Of a stretch of 64,000 bases of DNA, positions 1-9,237 are shown piece by piece. The position numbers were made by a program, and so were the translations under genes. The DNA comes from Ignavibacteriales bacterium (lineage in GTDB: Bacteria > Bacteroidota > Ignavibacteria > Ignavibacteriales > Melioribacteraceae): positions 585,150 to 649,149 of the forward strand of contig JACKAB010000006.1 in NCBI GenBank assembly GCA_020635285.1. Direction: 5' to 3'. Below the pieces are notes generated by a model, which saw only the letters and a program-made list of their open reading frames with translations, made no database searches and was not told the origin of the DNA. Numbering within the stretch: position 1 is the stretch's first letter; the number at the start of each line of letters is the position of its first letter.

Positions 1-269
1 AAAGCATTGAAAAAAAACTTTTGCGGTTTGGAAAGATTATTTATTAAATCATCTGTGAGAATTATTGTCCCAAAATTTCTGCTGCTAAACTCATTTACAA
101 TTTCTTTTAATATTTCCTCCTTAGAGAAAAAATGATTATAAATTGCACTTTCACGCTTGTTTACAGCTTTTGCAATTTCCCTAACTGAAGCCCCATGATA
201 ACTTTTTTCTGCAAATAACTTAAGAGATTCTTTTAGTATTTGTGATTTGGTATTATTTGTTTCTTCCAT
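1..269 (-). CDS. TetR/AcrR-family transcriptional regulator (C-terminus beyond window)
   Basis: The first 89 codons of a minus-strand gene are visible, starting at ATG 267-269. The N-terminus reads MEETNNTKSQILKESLKLFA, followed by a helix-turn-helix stretch around GASVREIAKAVNKRESAIYNHF (residues about 25-46), the standard TetR DNA-binding domain. The ligand-binding C-terminal domain lies outside the window, so effector and targets cannot be stated. Just upstream (about 285-300) the sequence contains AACGAACGTTAAT with a central AACGTT palindrome, a possible self-operator. The gene lies 182 bases downstream of the valS stop on the same strand, with a stem-loop between them, so it is probably its own transcription unit. 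Family assignment is firm; role is unknown. Confidence 0.8.
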   Translation of the reverse strand, partial: MEETNNTKSQILKESLKLFAEKSYHGASVREIAKAVNKRESAIYNHFFSKEEILKEIVNEFSSRNFGTIILTDDLINNLSKPQKFFFNA

Positions 270-374
270 TTAGCAACTCATTTTATGAACGAACGTTAAT
301 ATAAAAATAAGTTTATTAAATAAAAATAGAATATGGATATTAAAATATAAGGGGAAACGTTAAAATGGAGTTTT

Positions 375-439
375 TACTAAAAACCTTCGGGCTCCCTCCC
401 AGAAAAATTGGCGGGCAATAAAACCTCGAAGGTTTAGTA
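375..439. terminator. Long stem-loop between valS and the TetR gene
   Basis: TACT-AA-AAACCTTCG (375-389) pairs with CGAAGGTTTAGTA (427-439), giving a 13-bp stem with a two-base bulge. Inside it, CCTCCC can partly pair with GGCGGG. It sits just after the valS stop on the minus strand, so a transcription terminator or a dispersed palindromic repeat are both possible. There is no strong U-tract. Confidence 0.45.
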
Positions 440-451
440 GAATTTAATTTA

Positions 452-3056
452 TCAAGATAAATCAGTTAATAATTTATTAAGTTTTTCAATAGAACTTTCC
501 CAATCACTTTTTTTGTTCTTCTTTTTCGATTACTTCTGCTGGGGCATTATTTACAAATTTTTCATTTTCTAATTTTTTAGTGACTCCAACTAATGCGCCT
601 TCTAATCTTTTAATTTCTTTCTGTAATCTGTCTTTCTCAACTTCTAAATCAATCACACCTTCAAGCGGAATATAAATTTCGCAATTTTTAATTACAGATG
701 ATGCACTCGCTTTTGGTTTTTCAATATCATTACCAAATTTTAGATCATCAATTCTTCCAAGTGATTTAATATATTTTATTTGATCATCAGCTAAATTATC
801 TGTCTTTAAAATTACTTTCATTTTCTTTGAGGGCGGAATATTCATTTCTCCGCGAATATTTCTGATACTTGCTATTATATTTTGAGTGAATTCCATTTTA
901 TCTTCAGCTTCTGTAGAAATTTTGGTTGAATCATATTTTGGAAAATCAGCAATTGAAATACTTTCTCCATCTTTTCTTTCAGCAGTTAAATTCCAAATTT
1001 CTTCTGAAATATAAGGCATAAATGGATGAATCATTTTAAGCATATTATCAAAATGTAAATTGCTCTGGTTAAAGCAGCCGATTTAATTTCTTCATCATCT
1101 GAGTAAAGTTTGTTTTTAATGAGCTCAACATACCAATCGCAGAAATCATTCCACACATAACTATACAAAACTTTTAGATGCGGTATTTATTTCAAACTTA
1201 TCTAGAGCTGTTTCGTAGTTTTTTTAAGGAATTCTGAAATTTAGAATCAATCCATTCATCAACAAAATCAATATGTTTATCAACTAAGTTTTTATCTAAC
1301 TTTATTTGTTCAGCATTCATCAATAGAAATCTTCCGGCATTCCAAATTTATTGGCAAAATTTCTACCAATTTCAGTTTTTTCTGTGCTGAATAAAACATC
1401 TTGACCTAAAGGAGCAATATAATTTATTGTAAACCTAAGTGCATCGGCTCCATATTCAGAAATAACATCAAGTGGATCTGGAGAATTTCCGAGAGATTTA
1501 CTCATTTTCCTTCCTGCTCATCTCTAATTATACTGGTGAAATAAACATCCTTAAATGGAATTTCATTCATAAATTTCATTCCAGCCATAATCATTCGCGC
1601 AACCCAAAAGAAAAAATTATATCGGGACCGGTAACTAATAAATCGGTTGGATAATAATATTTTTGCTCTTCCTCAGAAGTAAAAACATCTTGTGCCCAAA
1701 GCCAGCTGGATGCCCATGTATCCAATACATCTTCGTCTTGAGTCCAATTTTCAATATCTTCGGGCGGATTTACATTACAGTAAATTTCCTTTGTGGATTT
1801 ATTGTACCAAACCGAATTCGATGACCCCACCAAAGCTGCCGGGAAATACACCAATCTCTAATATTATCCATCCAATGCTCATAAGTTTTTACCCAATGAT
1901 TTGGATGAAAATTTACTTTATTATCTTTAACAACTTCCAAAGCAGATTTTGCGAATTCATCCATTTTAAGGAACCATTGTTCGCTTAAATATGGCTCAAT
2001 CGGAACTCCGCCTCTTTCTGAGTAACCAATATTGTTTGTATAATCTTCTGTTTTATCAAGAAGTTCTAATTTTTCAAATTCAGCTACAACCAATTTTCTT
2101 ACTTCATATCTATCTTTATTTTGAAATGCTTCGGGCACGTTTTCATTTGTGCTGGCATCTTCATTAAAAATGTTTATCATTTCTAAATTATGACGCTGAG
2201 CCATTTCATAATCGTTAACATCATGAGCCGGAGTAATTTTTACCGCGCCAGTTCCAAATTCCATATCAACATAATCATCAGCAAAAATTGGGATTTCTCT
2301 ATTTACAATTGGGAGTTTTACTTTTTTACCAATTAAGTGTTTGTATCTTTCATCATTTGGATTAACTGCAACACCGGTATCACCCAGCATTGTTTCCGGA
2401 CGTGTTGTTGCAACAATTAAAAATTCATTACTTTCAACAATAGGGTACTTGAAATGCCAAAGTTTTCCATTACTGCTTCTGAAAATAACTTCTTCATCAG
2501 AAATAGCGGATTTTGAAGCCGGGCACCAATTTACCATTCTATAACCGCGATAAATTAAACCTTCATTATAAAGTTTTACAAACGTTTCAATCACTTTTTT
2601 ATAATAATGATCGTCCATTGTAAAACGCTCACGTTCCCAATCACAGCTTACACCAAGTTTTCGTAACTGTTTTGTAATTATTCCGCCATATTTTTCTTTC
2701 CAAACATAACAATGCTTTAAAAATTCATCTCGGCCAATTTTATCTTTATCAATTCCCTGCTCTTTCAAATAATTAACAACCTTTGTCTCTGTCGCAATTG
2801 ATGCATGATCAGTACCAGGAACCCAAAGTGCGTTAAATCCTTTCATTCTTTTATAGCGAATGTAAACATCTTGAATTGTATTATTTAAGATGTGTCCCAT
2901 TGTTAGCATACCCGTAATATTAGGCGGAGGAATTACAATTGTATATGGCGTTTTTGTTTCGTCAATTTCAGAATGAAAAAGATTATGAGTTTCCCAATAT
3001 TTATACCACTTGTCTTCCACTTCATTTGGCTTATAGGTCTTTGAAATTTCGTTCAT
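452..3056 (-). CDS. valS: Valine--tRNA ligase (ValS), broken by about eight frame errors
   Basis: Class I aminoacyl-tRNA synthetase that charges tRNA-Val in the cytoplasm. The frame-corrected product is about 868 aa, the normal size for ValS. Visible parts: start MNEISKTYKPNEVEDKW, the HIGH-equivalent motif PPPNITGMLTMGH, editing domain with WVPGTDHASIATE, the CISRQLWWGHRI block, KMSKS (near 1505), anticodon-binding region and a C-terminal coiled coil ending EKLNKLLTDLS. I chose ATG 3054-3056 over the upstream ATG at 3101 because homology begins there. Frame breaks lie near 1818, 1606, 1506, 1345, 1222, 1177, 1050 and 506. Most are in short homopolymers and each is repaired by one base. An essential single-copy gene is unlikely to be this decayed, so I read these as sequence errors. 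Stop at 452-454. Confidence 0.93.
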
Positions 3057-3419
3057 ATCATGCACATTTTTTTTGTTGGAATAATAAAATTTAAGAGGCA
3101 AATATAATTATAAATCGGTTAAGTTATTTTGAGAAATGAGTCAAGTTTTTCATCAAAAAACAATTTTACTAAAGCCATACTCTTACAAAAACCTAAAACT
3201 TTAATTTTTCTCAAAATAATTTAAAATCCTTATAAAATAAATTTCGAATCTATTTCCATTTTGAAGAAAAAACAACTGTTTGTCTCAAATTGATAAGACA
3301 TGTTTCAATTAAGTTGAGGTCAATCACCATACTGCGTTTTGAGCTTATTTTGTTTACTCAACATCCTAAACTATCAAAAAGACATGCCGATAGTATATTA
3401 AAAGTTTAGGAGAAATTAA
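3057..3419. other. Gene-free stretch holding the valS promoter side and a structured leader
   Basis: No coding signal is seen on either strand in these 363 bases. The right part holds the inverted repeats described separately for the 57-aa protein. The left part should hold the valS promoter; I see no clear ribosome binding site for valS. Confidence 0.4.
3313..3412 (+). promoter_or_regulatory. Leader with inverted repeat that covers the ribosome binding site
   Basis: TCCTAAACT (3364-3372) is the perfect complement of AGTTTAGGA (3403-3411), and the second arm contains the AGGAG ribosome binding site (3408-3412) of the 57-aa gene. Inside the pair, CTATC (3371-3375) can pair with GATAG (3389-3393). 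Further upstream GTTGAG (3313-3318) can pair with CTCAAC (3357-3362), next to the first arm. This layout suggests translational control by RNA folding. No known riboswitch class was recognised. Confidence 0.5.
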
Positions 3420-3593
3420 ATGAAAGCTCAAGTATTAACAAATATCGCAGAATTTAACAAAGCAATCTCTGTTGAAAAAGTTAAATCAACAACTTTTACA
3501 GAAGAATTATTAAATACAAATAAATTGAAATACAACCTAGGTTTAACATATTTTGCGGCTGTAACAGTTTTGTTTGTTACTTTGTTTTTATAA
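3420..3593 (+). CDS. Small single-pass membrane protein, 57 aa, unknown
   Basis: ATG 3420 follows a good ribosome binding site (AGGAG, seven bases upstream) and opens a 57-codon frame, MKAQVLTNIAEFNKAISVEK..., ending at TAA 3591-3593. The first 40 residues are charged and polar; residues about 41-57 (LTYFAAVTVLFVTLFL) form one membrane segment at the extreme C-terminus, the layout of a tail-anchored protein. It ends three bases before the convergent stop of the sugar-phosphate transferase gene. No family is recognised. The strong ribosome binding site and structured leader support a real gene, but codon evidence from so short a frame is limited. Confidence 0.55.
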   Translation: MKAQVLTNIAEFNKAISVEKVKSTTFTEELLNTNKLKYNLGLTYFAAVTVLFVTLFL

Positions 3594-3596
3594 AAT

Positions 3597-5261
3597 TTAG
3601 GCTGACCCTAAAAGAAGTGTGAACAAAAAGATAATTGGCAATATAAAAGAGCCAATTGTTAAAGTGAATGCAATACTTTTATTTATGTCAACAACGAGTT
3701 TGTACCATAAATAAAAAATAAAAGCTTCAAGCAAGCTAATACTTAAAAAATAGTTTAGATCGAATTGAAGAATATTATTTACAATAAAAGTAAGCAGCAT
3801 AAACACTATCATCGTCAAATCAATTCCGGTAAAGAATAATTTCTTCGTCATTAACACCTTCCACCTTAGTAAAATTATAATTGCAATTGCGGCAGAAAGC
3901 GCATAAAAAGTAATGTCATTTACCGAATCAATAACTTGCATAGTAATTTTATTACCAAAAACGATTGGGAAACTCAGTTTAGAAATTATAAAATAAATTG
4001 AAAAGTTTAAGAAAACATTTATTTCTCCAATTGTAGAAATTTTCCTTAACTGAAAGAGAGCAATTACTAATAAAGATAAAATCATTATTAGTAGAAAAAT
4101 TATTTCTTTAGTCTTTAATGTAGTTTTTACTGAAAAAGAGAAAACCAAAATAAAAAACATCAAAAATCCCGAAAGGAATAATAGAACCTTTATTACTTTT
4201 AACAAATTTTTTATTGGAAATACACGCATGTTTAATATTTGTGTATTGAAAAAATCGGCAATATTAAATTTCTGTAATATGGGATGAATACCAATTAAAA
4301 CTGCACTAAAAAGAAAAAATAGAACGGTAGATTCCAATCTATAATCGCCAAGATATAACAGAGCCAAAAAAATAAATACGAGTGAAAAGATCTCAATTAT
4401 AAAAACAGTTGCCTCATGACTGACAATGCTCTTTTTAATAACATAATGCTGGTGTGCATTATCTCCAGAGAAAGGATCTCTTCTATTAAGTACTCTTATT
4501 AAGAACACTTTTACAATATCAATCAAAGGAACGGCTAATAAAATAAGTACGAAAGTAAGATCTAATGATTTTTCATGGTAATTTATTGAAGTTAACGAAG
4601 AAAGCAAAATTAGAAAAAATCCAAGAACAAGAGAACCTGTATCTCCTAAAAATACGCTTGCAGGAAACGCGTTAAATCTTAAAAAGCCAAGTGTACTACC
4701 GAGTAAACTGACTAAAATTAAAATTTGTAAAACATCATCCTTTTTGATTGCAAGAACAAGAAGCACAGAAAAAATAAGTAGTGAAAACCCACTTGCCAAT
4801 CCATCTAATCCATCAAGGAAATTTATTGAGTTGATAGTTCCAATAATAAAAACGAGTAATATCAGATAATCGAAAGGCTGCGTTAAATGGATGCCAAATA
4901 GCGATATGAATGTATAATGTTGTTCTAAATAATAGACCAAAATAACTGCGGAAATATTTTGAATAATAAATTTTAAAAAATTATCCAATCCCATTACGTC
5001 ATCAATTATTCCGGAAAAAACTAGAAGGGTTGCTGAAATTAATATCAGTTTAATTGATTCAAAATCCTCAACAAATGCATTCAACATTATGAGAACCATT
5101 AAAAAAATTATCAATCCACCCATGCGCGGAACTACACCTGAGTGTATCTTCCGACCACCTGGAACATCAACAATTTTTGTTCTTCTTAAGAACTCAATTA
5201 AGAATGGAGTAAGAAAAATTGTTGTAATTAAACTTGTAAAAAATACAAGTAAGTAGGTCAT
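3597..5261 (-). CDS. MraY/WecA-family undecaprenyl-phosphate sugar-1-phosphate transferase with extra membrane domain
   Basis: Integral membrane enzyme that moves a sugar-1-phosphate (usually GlcNAc-1-P) from a UDP-sugar onto undecaprenyl phosphate, starting O-antigen, teichoic-acid or other surface glycan synthesis. Family motifs are present in order: PGGRKIHSGVVPRMGG near residue 36, the DDVMGLDNFLKF acidic pair near 90, NSINFLDGLDGLASG near 150, FLGDTGS near 205 and the DNAHQHYV histidine motif near 270. The usual family length is about 330-370 aa; this protein is 554 aa, and residues from about 300 on form a further block of hydrophobic segments not needed for catalysis. The neighbouring chain-length/BY-kinase gene on the same strand supports a polysaccharide role. 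WecA/TagO type is likelier than MraY because that partner is present and no murein genes are adjacent. Confidence 0.85.
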   Translation of the reverse strand: MTYLLVFFTSLITTIFLTPFLIEFLRRTKIVDVPGGRKIHSGVVPRMGGLIIFLMVLIMLNAFVEDFESIKLILISATLLVFSGIIDDVMGLDNFLKFIIQNISAVILVYYLEQHYTFISLFGIHLTQPFDYLILLVFIIGTINSINFLDGLDGLASGFSLLIFSVLLVLAIKKDDVLQILILVSLLGSTLGFLRFNAFPASVFLGDTGSLVLGFFLILLSSLTSINYHEKSLDLTFVLILLAVPLIDIVKVFLIRVLNRRDPFSGDNAHQHYVIKKSIVSHEATVFIIEIFSLVFIFLALLYLGDYRLESTVLFFLFSAVLIGIHPILQKFNIADFFNTQILNMRVFPIKNLLKVIKVLLFLSGFLMFFILVFSFSVKTTLKTKEIIFLLIMILSLLVIALFQLRKISTIGEINVFLNFSIYFIISKLSFPIVFGNKITMQVIDSVNDITFYALSAAIAIIILLRWKVLMTKKLFFTGIDLTMIVFMLLTFIVNNILQFDLNYFLSISLLEAFIFYLWYKLVVDINKSIAFTLTIGSFILPIIFLFTLLLGSA

Positions 5262-5341
5262 AAGAAACTATATTTTTAAATTAGAACCAAAATTTGATTT
5301 TATTAAAGATTAATTGTTAAAGTTACGCATGGGACAAGAAT

Positions 5342-7391
5342 CTAAACATCATTTAAAACTATGTCGAAAGTAAAAATATTATTTTCGCTCAAAAATGATT
5401 CCGCTTGTGCAATTTCTATAAATTTTGATTGATTTTTTCTAACTACTAAAATTGTTTCATCTACATTTGCAGCAATAAATGAAGTCTCCTTTAATTGGCA
5501 TAGAGATGAAGAATCATAAATTACATAATCATATTGCTCTTTAACTGTATCCATAAAATTCTTCATTCGTTCCGAGGTAACTATAACCGCCGGATTTTGA
5601 GGAAATTCTATACAAGTGATTAAATCCAAATTTGCATTATCTGTTTTTCGCACAATTTCATCAAGTTCTTTTTTTCTAAATAAATAATGTGCAAGTGATG
5701 GCGTTGCATTTACTTTGAATATTTTATTAAGTTCGGGTTTTTTTAAATCTGCATCAACAAGCAACACCTTAGAATCGCTATTTGATAAATGCCATGCAAT
5801 GTTTGCGGCAATTGTGCTTTTCCCTTCTTCATTAAATCCACTAGTTACAAGAATAGTTTTTAAAGGTTTATCCAAATTTCCATATTTCAAATAGGTTTGT
5901 ATATTCTCAAAAGAGTGAACAATTTTACGGTTTACCTCTTCATCTTCATCTTTTTTTTCTGAATCAAATAACATTGGTGATAAAGAAGAATAGTGAGGAA
6001 TTTGTGCGATAATTTTATATCCCGCTTCTTCAATTTCTTCTGCAGAATTAACAATATCTAAATCTTTACCTTTACTTAATAATGAGGTTCCCAAGCCAAT
6101 TAACAACCCGGCTAGTATACCCAATAAAACATTTAAAATAATATTTGGACTAACAAAACTGCCTGGCACATCTGCAAGCTGTATAGATGAGGGTTTCAGC
6201 TAAATAATTACTCTCTGTTTCTCTAACTCTTATTAATTTACTTTTTATTTTTAAAGCTAAATTATTTGAAAATCTTTTTGCTCTAACTTCCCTTGCATAA
6301 TCTAAACTTGTGAATGGTATCTGGTTAAATTTATCCTCAAGAGAGGTCATTGTGTTAAAAATAACTGATTTAGTTTGATCAATTGCATTTACTTTAATTT
6401 GTGCTTCATAATATTTATTCACCAATTTTTCCAAAAAGCCAGTATCAGATATGTTATTTTTTTCAGAAATATTTTTGACAATTGATTTTAAGTGGGAATA
6501 AAAAGCTGATTTGTAAGTCTCAAATTGTTTAACATCTAATTCAGCTCCCCAAGGATATGAAATTGTAAAACCTCTTAATTTTTGCAATGGCGCTCTTAAA
6601 TAATTCTGAACTTCTGAGCGTTCAATCTTTTGTTTTAGCTCAAAAAAAGGAGTGTCGTTAATAATAGAAATATCTGTGCTTATTTGAGGAAATTTATCAT
6701 TAAGAATTTTTTGCAATAAATCTAATTTCATCTGATAAAACTGATTGTCAATTTCCACACCCTCCAACTCAGATTCAAATTCTGCAATTTCAGTTACAAT
6801 TTTATCATCGGCAGAAGAAAGTCTGGTTAATGAAGAAATTGGAGGAGCACTTCCATCAGTTCTAATTTTTTCTTGCAATTGCTTATCTCTATCTACAAGA
6901 GATTTTAACATAAATATATAAGAACTCCTATCACTTATTAAACATTCTTGATAAATATTTTGTGAAACAGTATTTGCAATTTGTGCGGTTTTTTTTGCTT
7001 CATTGCTAAACGCAGATATTATAATTGATGTGGAATTTTTATCTTCTTTTATATCAATTGATTTTAACAAATCTTGAATACTGACATTTACACCACTAGT
7101 TCCTAATGATTGTTTAGCGCTATTTAACATTTCATCGGATTTAACTAAAGCAATTTCATTATCCAAAGACCCAGACTTGGACAAAAGACTATTGTTTATT
7201 GAACTATAATTAAAATTAATGATTGAAGTGGCTCTATATTGTTTTGGCATAATAAACGAAATTAATCCTGCAAGCAATGCGCCGCCAAGAACAAAAGCCA
7301 AAATTCGCCATTTTTTTTCTAAAATAATTGCAAGCCTTTTTTTAAGATGAATACTAGATGTAGAGGGTTTGTGATGTGAAATTTGTTCCAT
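5342..7391 (-). CDS. Wzz-type chain-length protein fused to BY-kinase domain, one frame break
   Basis: Polysaccharide co-polymerase/tyrosine-kinase protein that controls chain length or export of surface polysaccharide. The N-terminal part (starting MEQISHHKPS at 7391) has membrane segment 1 near residues 29-50, then a long extracytoplasmic region with coiled-coil character. After the break (near 6180) the chain continues PSSIQLADVPGSF, a second membrane segment (ILNVLLGILAGLLIGLGTSLL) and the ATPase: Walker A GFNEEGKST, Walker A' VLLVDADLKKPELN, Walker B-like YDYVIYDSS. Both pieces overlap by 20 bases in different frames, and the proline-rich stretch before membrane segment 2 is typical of one continuous Wzz-kinase. 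The product ends at VLNDV and lacks the tyrosine-rich tail of classic BY-kinases. It lies 80 bases upstream of the WecA-type gene, probably the same operon. Confidence 0.82.
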
Positions 7392-7551
7392 GGACTTTCT
7401 TAATTAATGATAGAAATTTTTATATAAATATTATTCTTAAAATACTAAGGATTGATAAAATTAACAATGAATATCGGTGTATATTGATATAAATCAAATA
7501 CAATCAATCTCAAAAAAAAATAATAAAATTCGATGATATTTAAAAGAATTT

Positions 7552-9228
7552 GTGGATAAAAAAATTGTGGATGAAAAAATAGAAATACAAAATTTATCAG
7601 AAACTAAAGATGAAATTACAGATTTAAAAACTCAAATTTCTGACCTCCAGATTGAAATTAGAGAACAAAACCATAGAATAAATTTATATGGAGATATTTT
7701 TAACTCTTCAATTCTATCAACTGTTATTACTGATTTTAGTGGGAAAATTATTTGGGTTAATAAAGCTTTCTGCAATCTTACTGGCTATACCTTCGAAGAG
7801 GTCAGCAATAAAAATCCTAAAGTATTAAAATCCGGCAAGCATGATGACAGTTTTTACAAAAATTTGTGGAAAACTATTAAGGCCGGTAATGTATGGCAAG
7901 GTGAAATTACAAATAAGAAAAAAAATGGAGAGCTTTATCATGAGAAAATTGCAATTACTCCAATTTTTGATTCTAAAAATGAAATTACTCACTTTGTTGC
8001 AACTAAACAAGATATAACAAATCAGAAAATTAAAGACAATGACTTAAACGAATTATATATAAAATATGAAGAACTAGCTTATATTTTTAATCAAAGTCCC
8101 GCAATTGGATTTTTATGGTCAGCCAATGACGATAGGACAGTCGAGTTTGTTACCGAAAACATTAAACAATTCGGTTATTCGCCCTCGGAGTTTTACACAC
8201 AAGATTTAACCTTCTCAGATATAATTTTTCCGGCAGACAAAGAAAAAGTTGTTAATGAAACTAAGGAAATAATTAAAAAGGGAAAAGAAAAAATTAAGCA
8301 GCATTACAGAATAATAACAAAAAAAGGAGAAATAAGATGGGTTGATTCTTACGGTTTTGTTAGGTTCGAAGATCAAAATTCTGTAACACATATACAAGGC
8401 GTTCTACTAGATGTAACTGAAAGAAAAATTGCTGAGGAAGATGCGAAACAGCAGCTTGAACAGCTAATGCAGGCTGATAAAATGATTGCTTTGGGAACTT
8501 TAGTTTCAGGAGTTGCTCATGAGATTAATAATCCAAATAATTTTGTTTTATTAAATATTCCCTTAATAGAAAAAATTTGGAATAATGCTTTACCCATTTT
8601 AGAACAGTATTATGAACAAAACGGCGATTTTAATTTGGGTGACAATTTAAAATATTCTAAAATAAAAAATAGTATGCCCCTTTTAATTTCAGGAATACAT
8701 GATGGCTCTCAAAGAATTAAAACTATTGTTGAAGACTTAAAAAGCTTTGCCCGTAAAGATGATCAAGGTTTTGATCAAGAAGTAGATTTAAATAAAGTTA
8801 TAAAAGCCGCATCAAATTTAGCTGCAAATTTAATTTCTAAATCAACCGATAATTTTAATATTAACTATTTGAAAGTTCCCGTAATTGTAAAAGGAAATAA
8901 ACAAAAATTAGAACAAGTAATGATTAACCTAATTGAAAATAGCTGCCAAGCTCTTTCAAGCAGAAAAGAATCTGTTACAATTGATATTGAAAAAGACACA
9001 GAATTTGCGATAATAAATGTTAGAGATGGTGGAAAAGGTATTGAGCAAAATAAACTTAAAAAAATTACTGACCCATTTTTTACAACAAAGCGAAATAAAG
9101 GCGGAACAGGTTTGGGCTTATCAATTACATCAAAAATTATTATGCAGCATAAAGGATCATTAAATTTTGATTCAAAAGAAAATGTTGGAACAACGGCAAC
9201 TATAAAAATTCCTTTAAAAAAGGCTTAA
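7552..9228 (+). CDS. PAS-domain sensor histidine kinase
   Basis: Soluble sensor kinase of 558 aa. Residues about 5-45 form a coiled coil, followed by two PAS domains (about 45-165, containing FSGKIIWVNKAFCNLTGY, and about 170-290). Then come the HisKA domain with the H-box GVAHEINNPNN (phospho-acceptor His323) and a HATPase domain with the N-box NLIENSCQAL and glycine boxes RDGGKGI and GGTGLGLSI. No membrane segment or signal peptide is seen, so it should sense a cytoplasmic cue. The frame starts at GTG 7552; no strong ribosome binding site decides this start, and GTG 7567 is an alternative. The stop is nine bases before the NtrC-type regulator, so the two form a two-component pair. It is divergent from the Wzz gene. 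Confidence 0.88.
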   Translation: MDKKIVDEKIEIQNLSETKDEITDLKTQISDLQIEIREQNHRINLYGDIFNSSILSTVITDFSGKIIWVNKAFCNLTGYTFEEVSNKNPKVLKSGKHDDSFYKNLWKTIKAGNVWQGEITNKKKNGELYHEKIAITPIFDSKNEITHFVATKQDITNQKIKDNDLNELYIKYEELAYIFNQSPAIGFLWSANDDRTVEFVTENIKQFGYSPSEFYTQDLTFSDIIFPADKEKVVNETKEIIKKGKEKIKQHYRIITKKGEIRWVDSYGFVRFEDQNSVTHIQGVLLDVTERKIAEEDAKQQLEQLMQADKMIALGTLVSGVAHEINNPNNFVLLNIPLIEKIWNNALPILEQYYEQNGDFNLGDNLKYSKIKNSMPLLISGIHDGSQRIKTIVEDLKSFARKDDQGFDQEVDLNKVIKAASNLAANLISKSTDNFNINYLKVPVIVKGNKQKLEQVMINLIENSCQALSSRKESVTIDIEKDTEFAIINVRDGGKGIEQNKLKKITDPFFTTKRNKGGTGLGLSITSKIIMQHKGSLNFDSKENVGTTATIKIPLKKA

Positions 9229-9237
9229 ATAAATATT

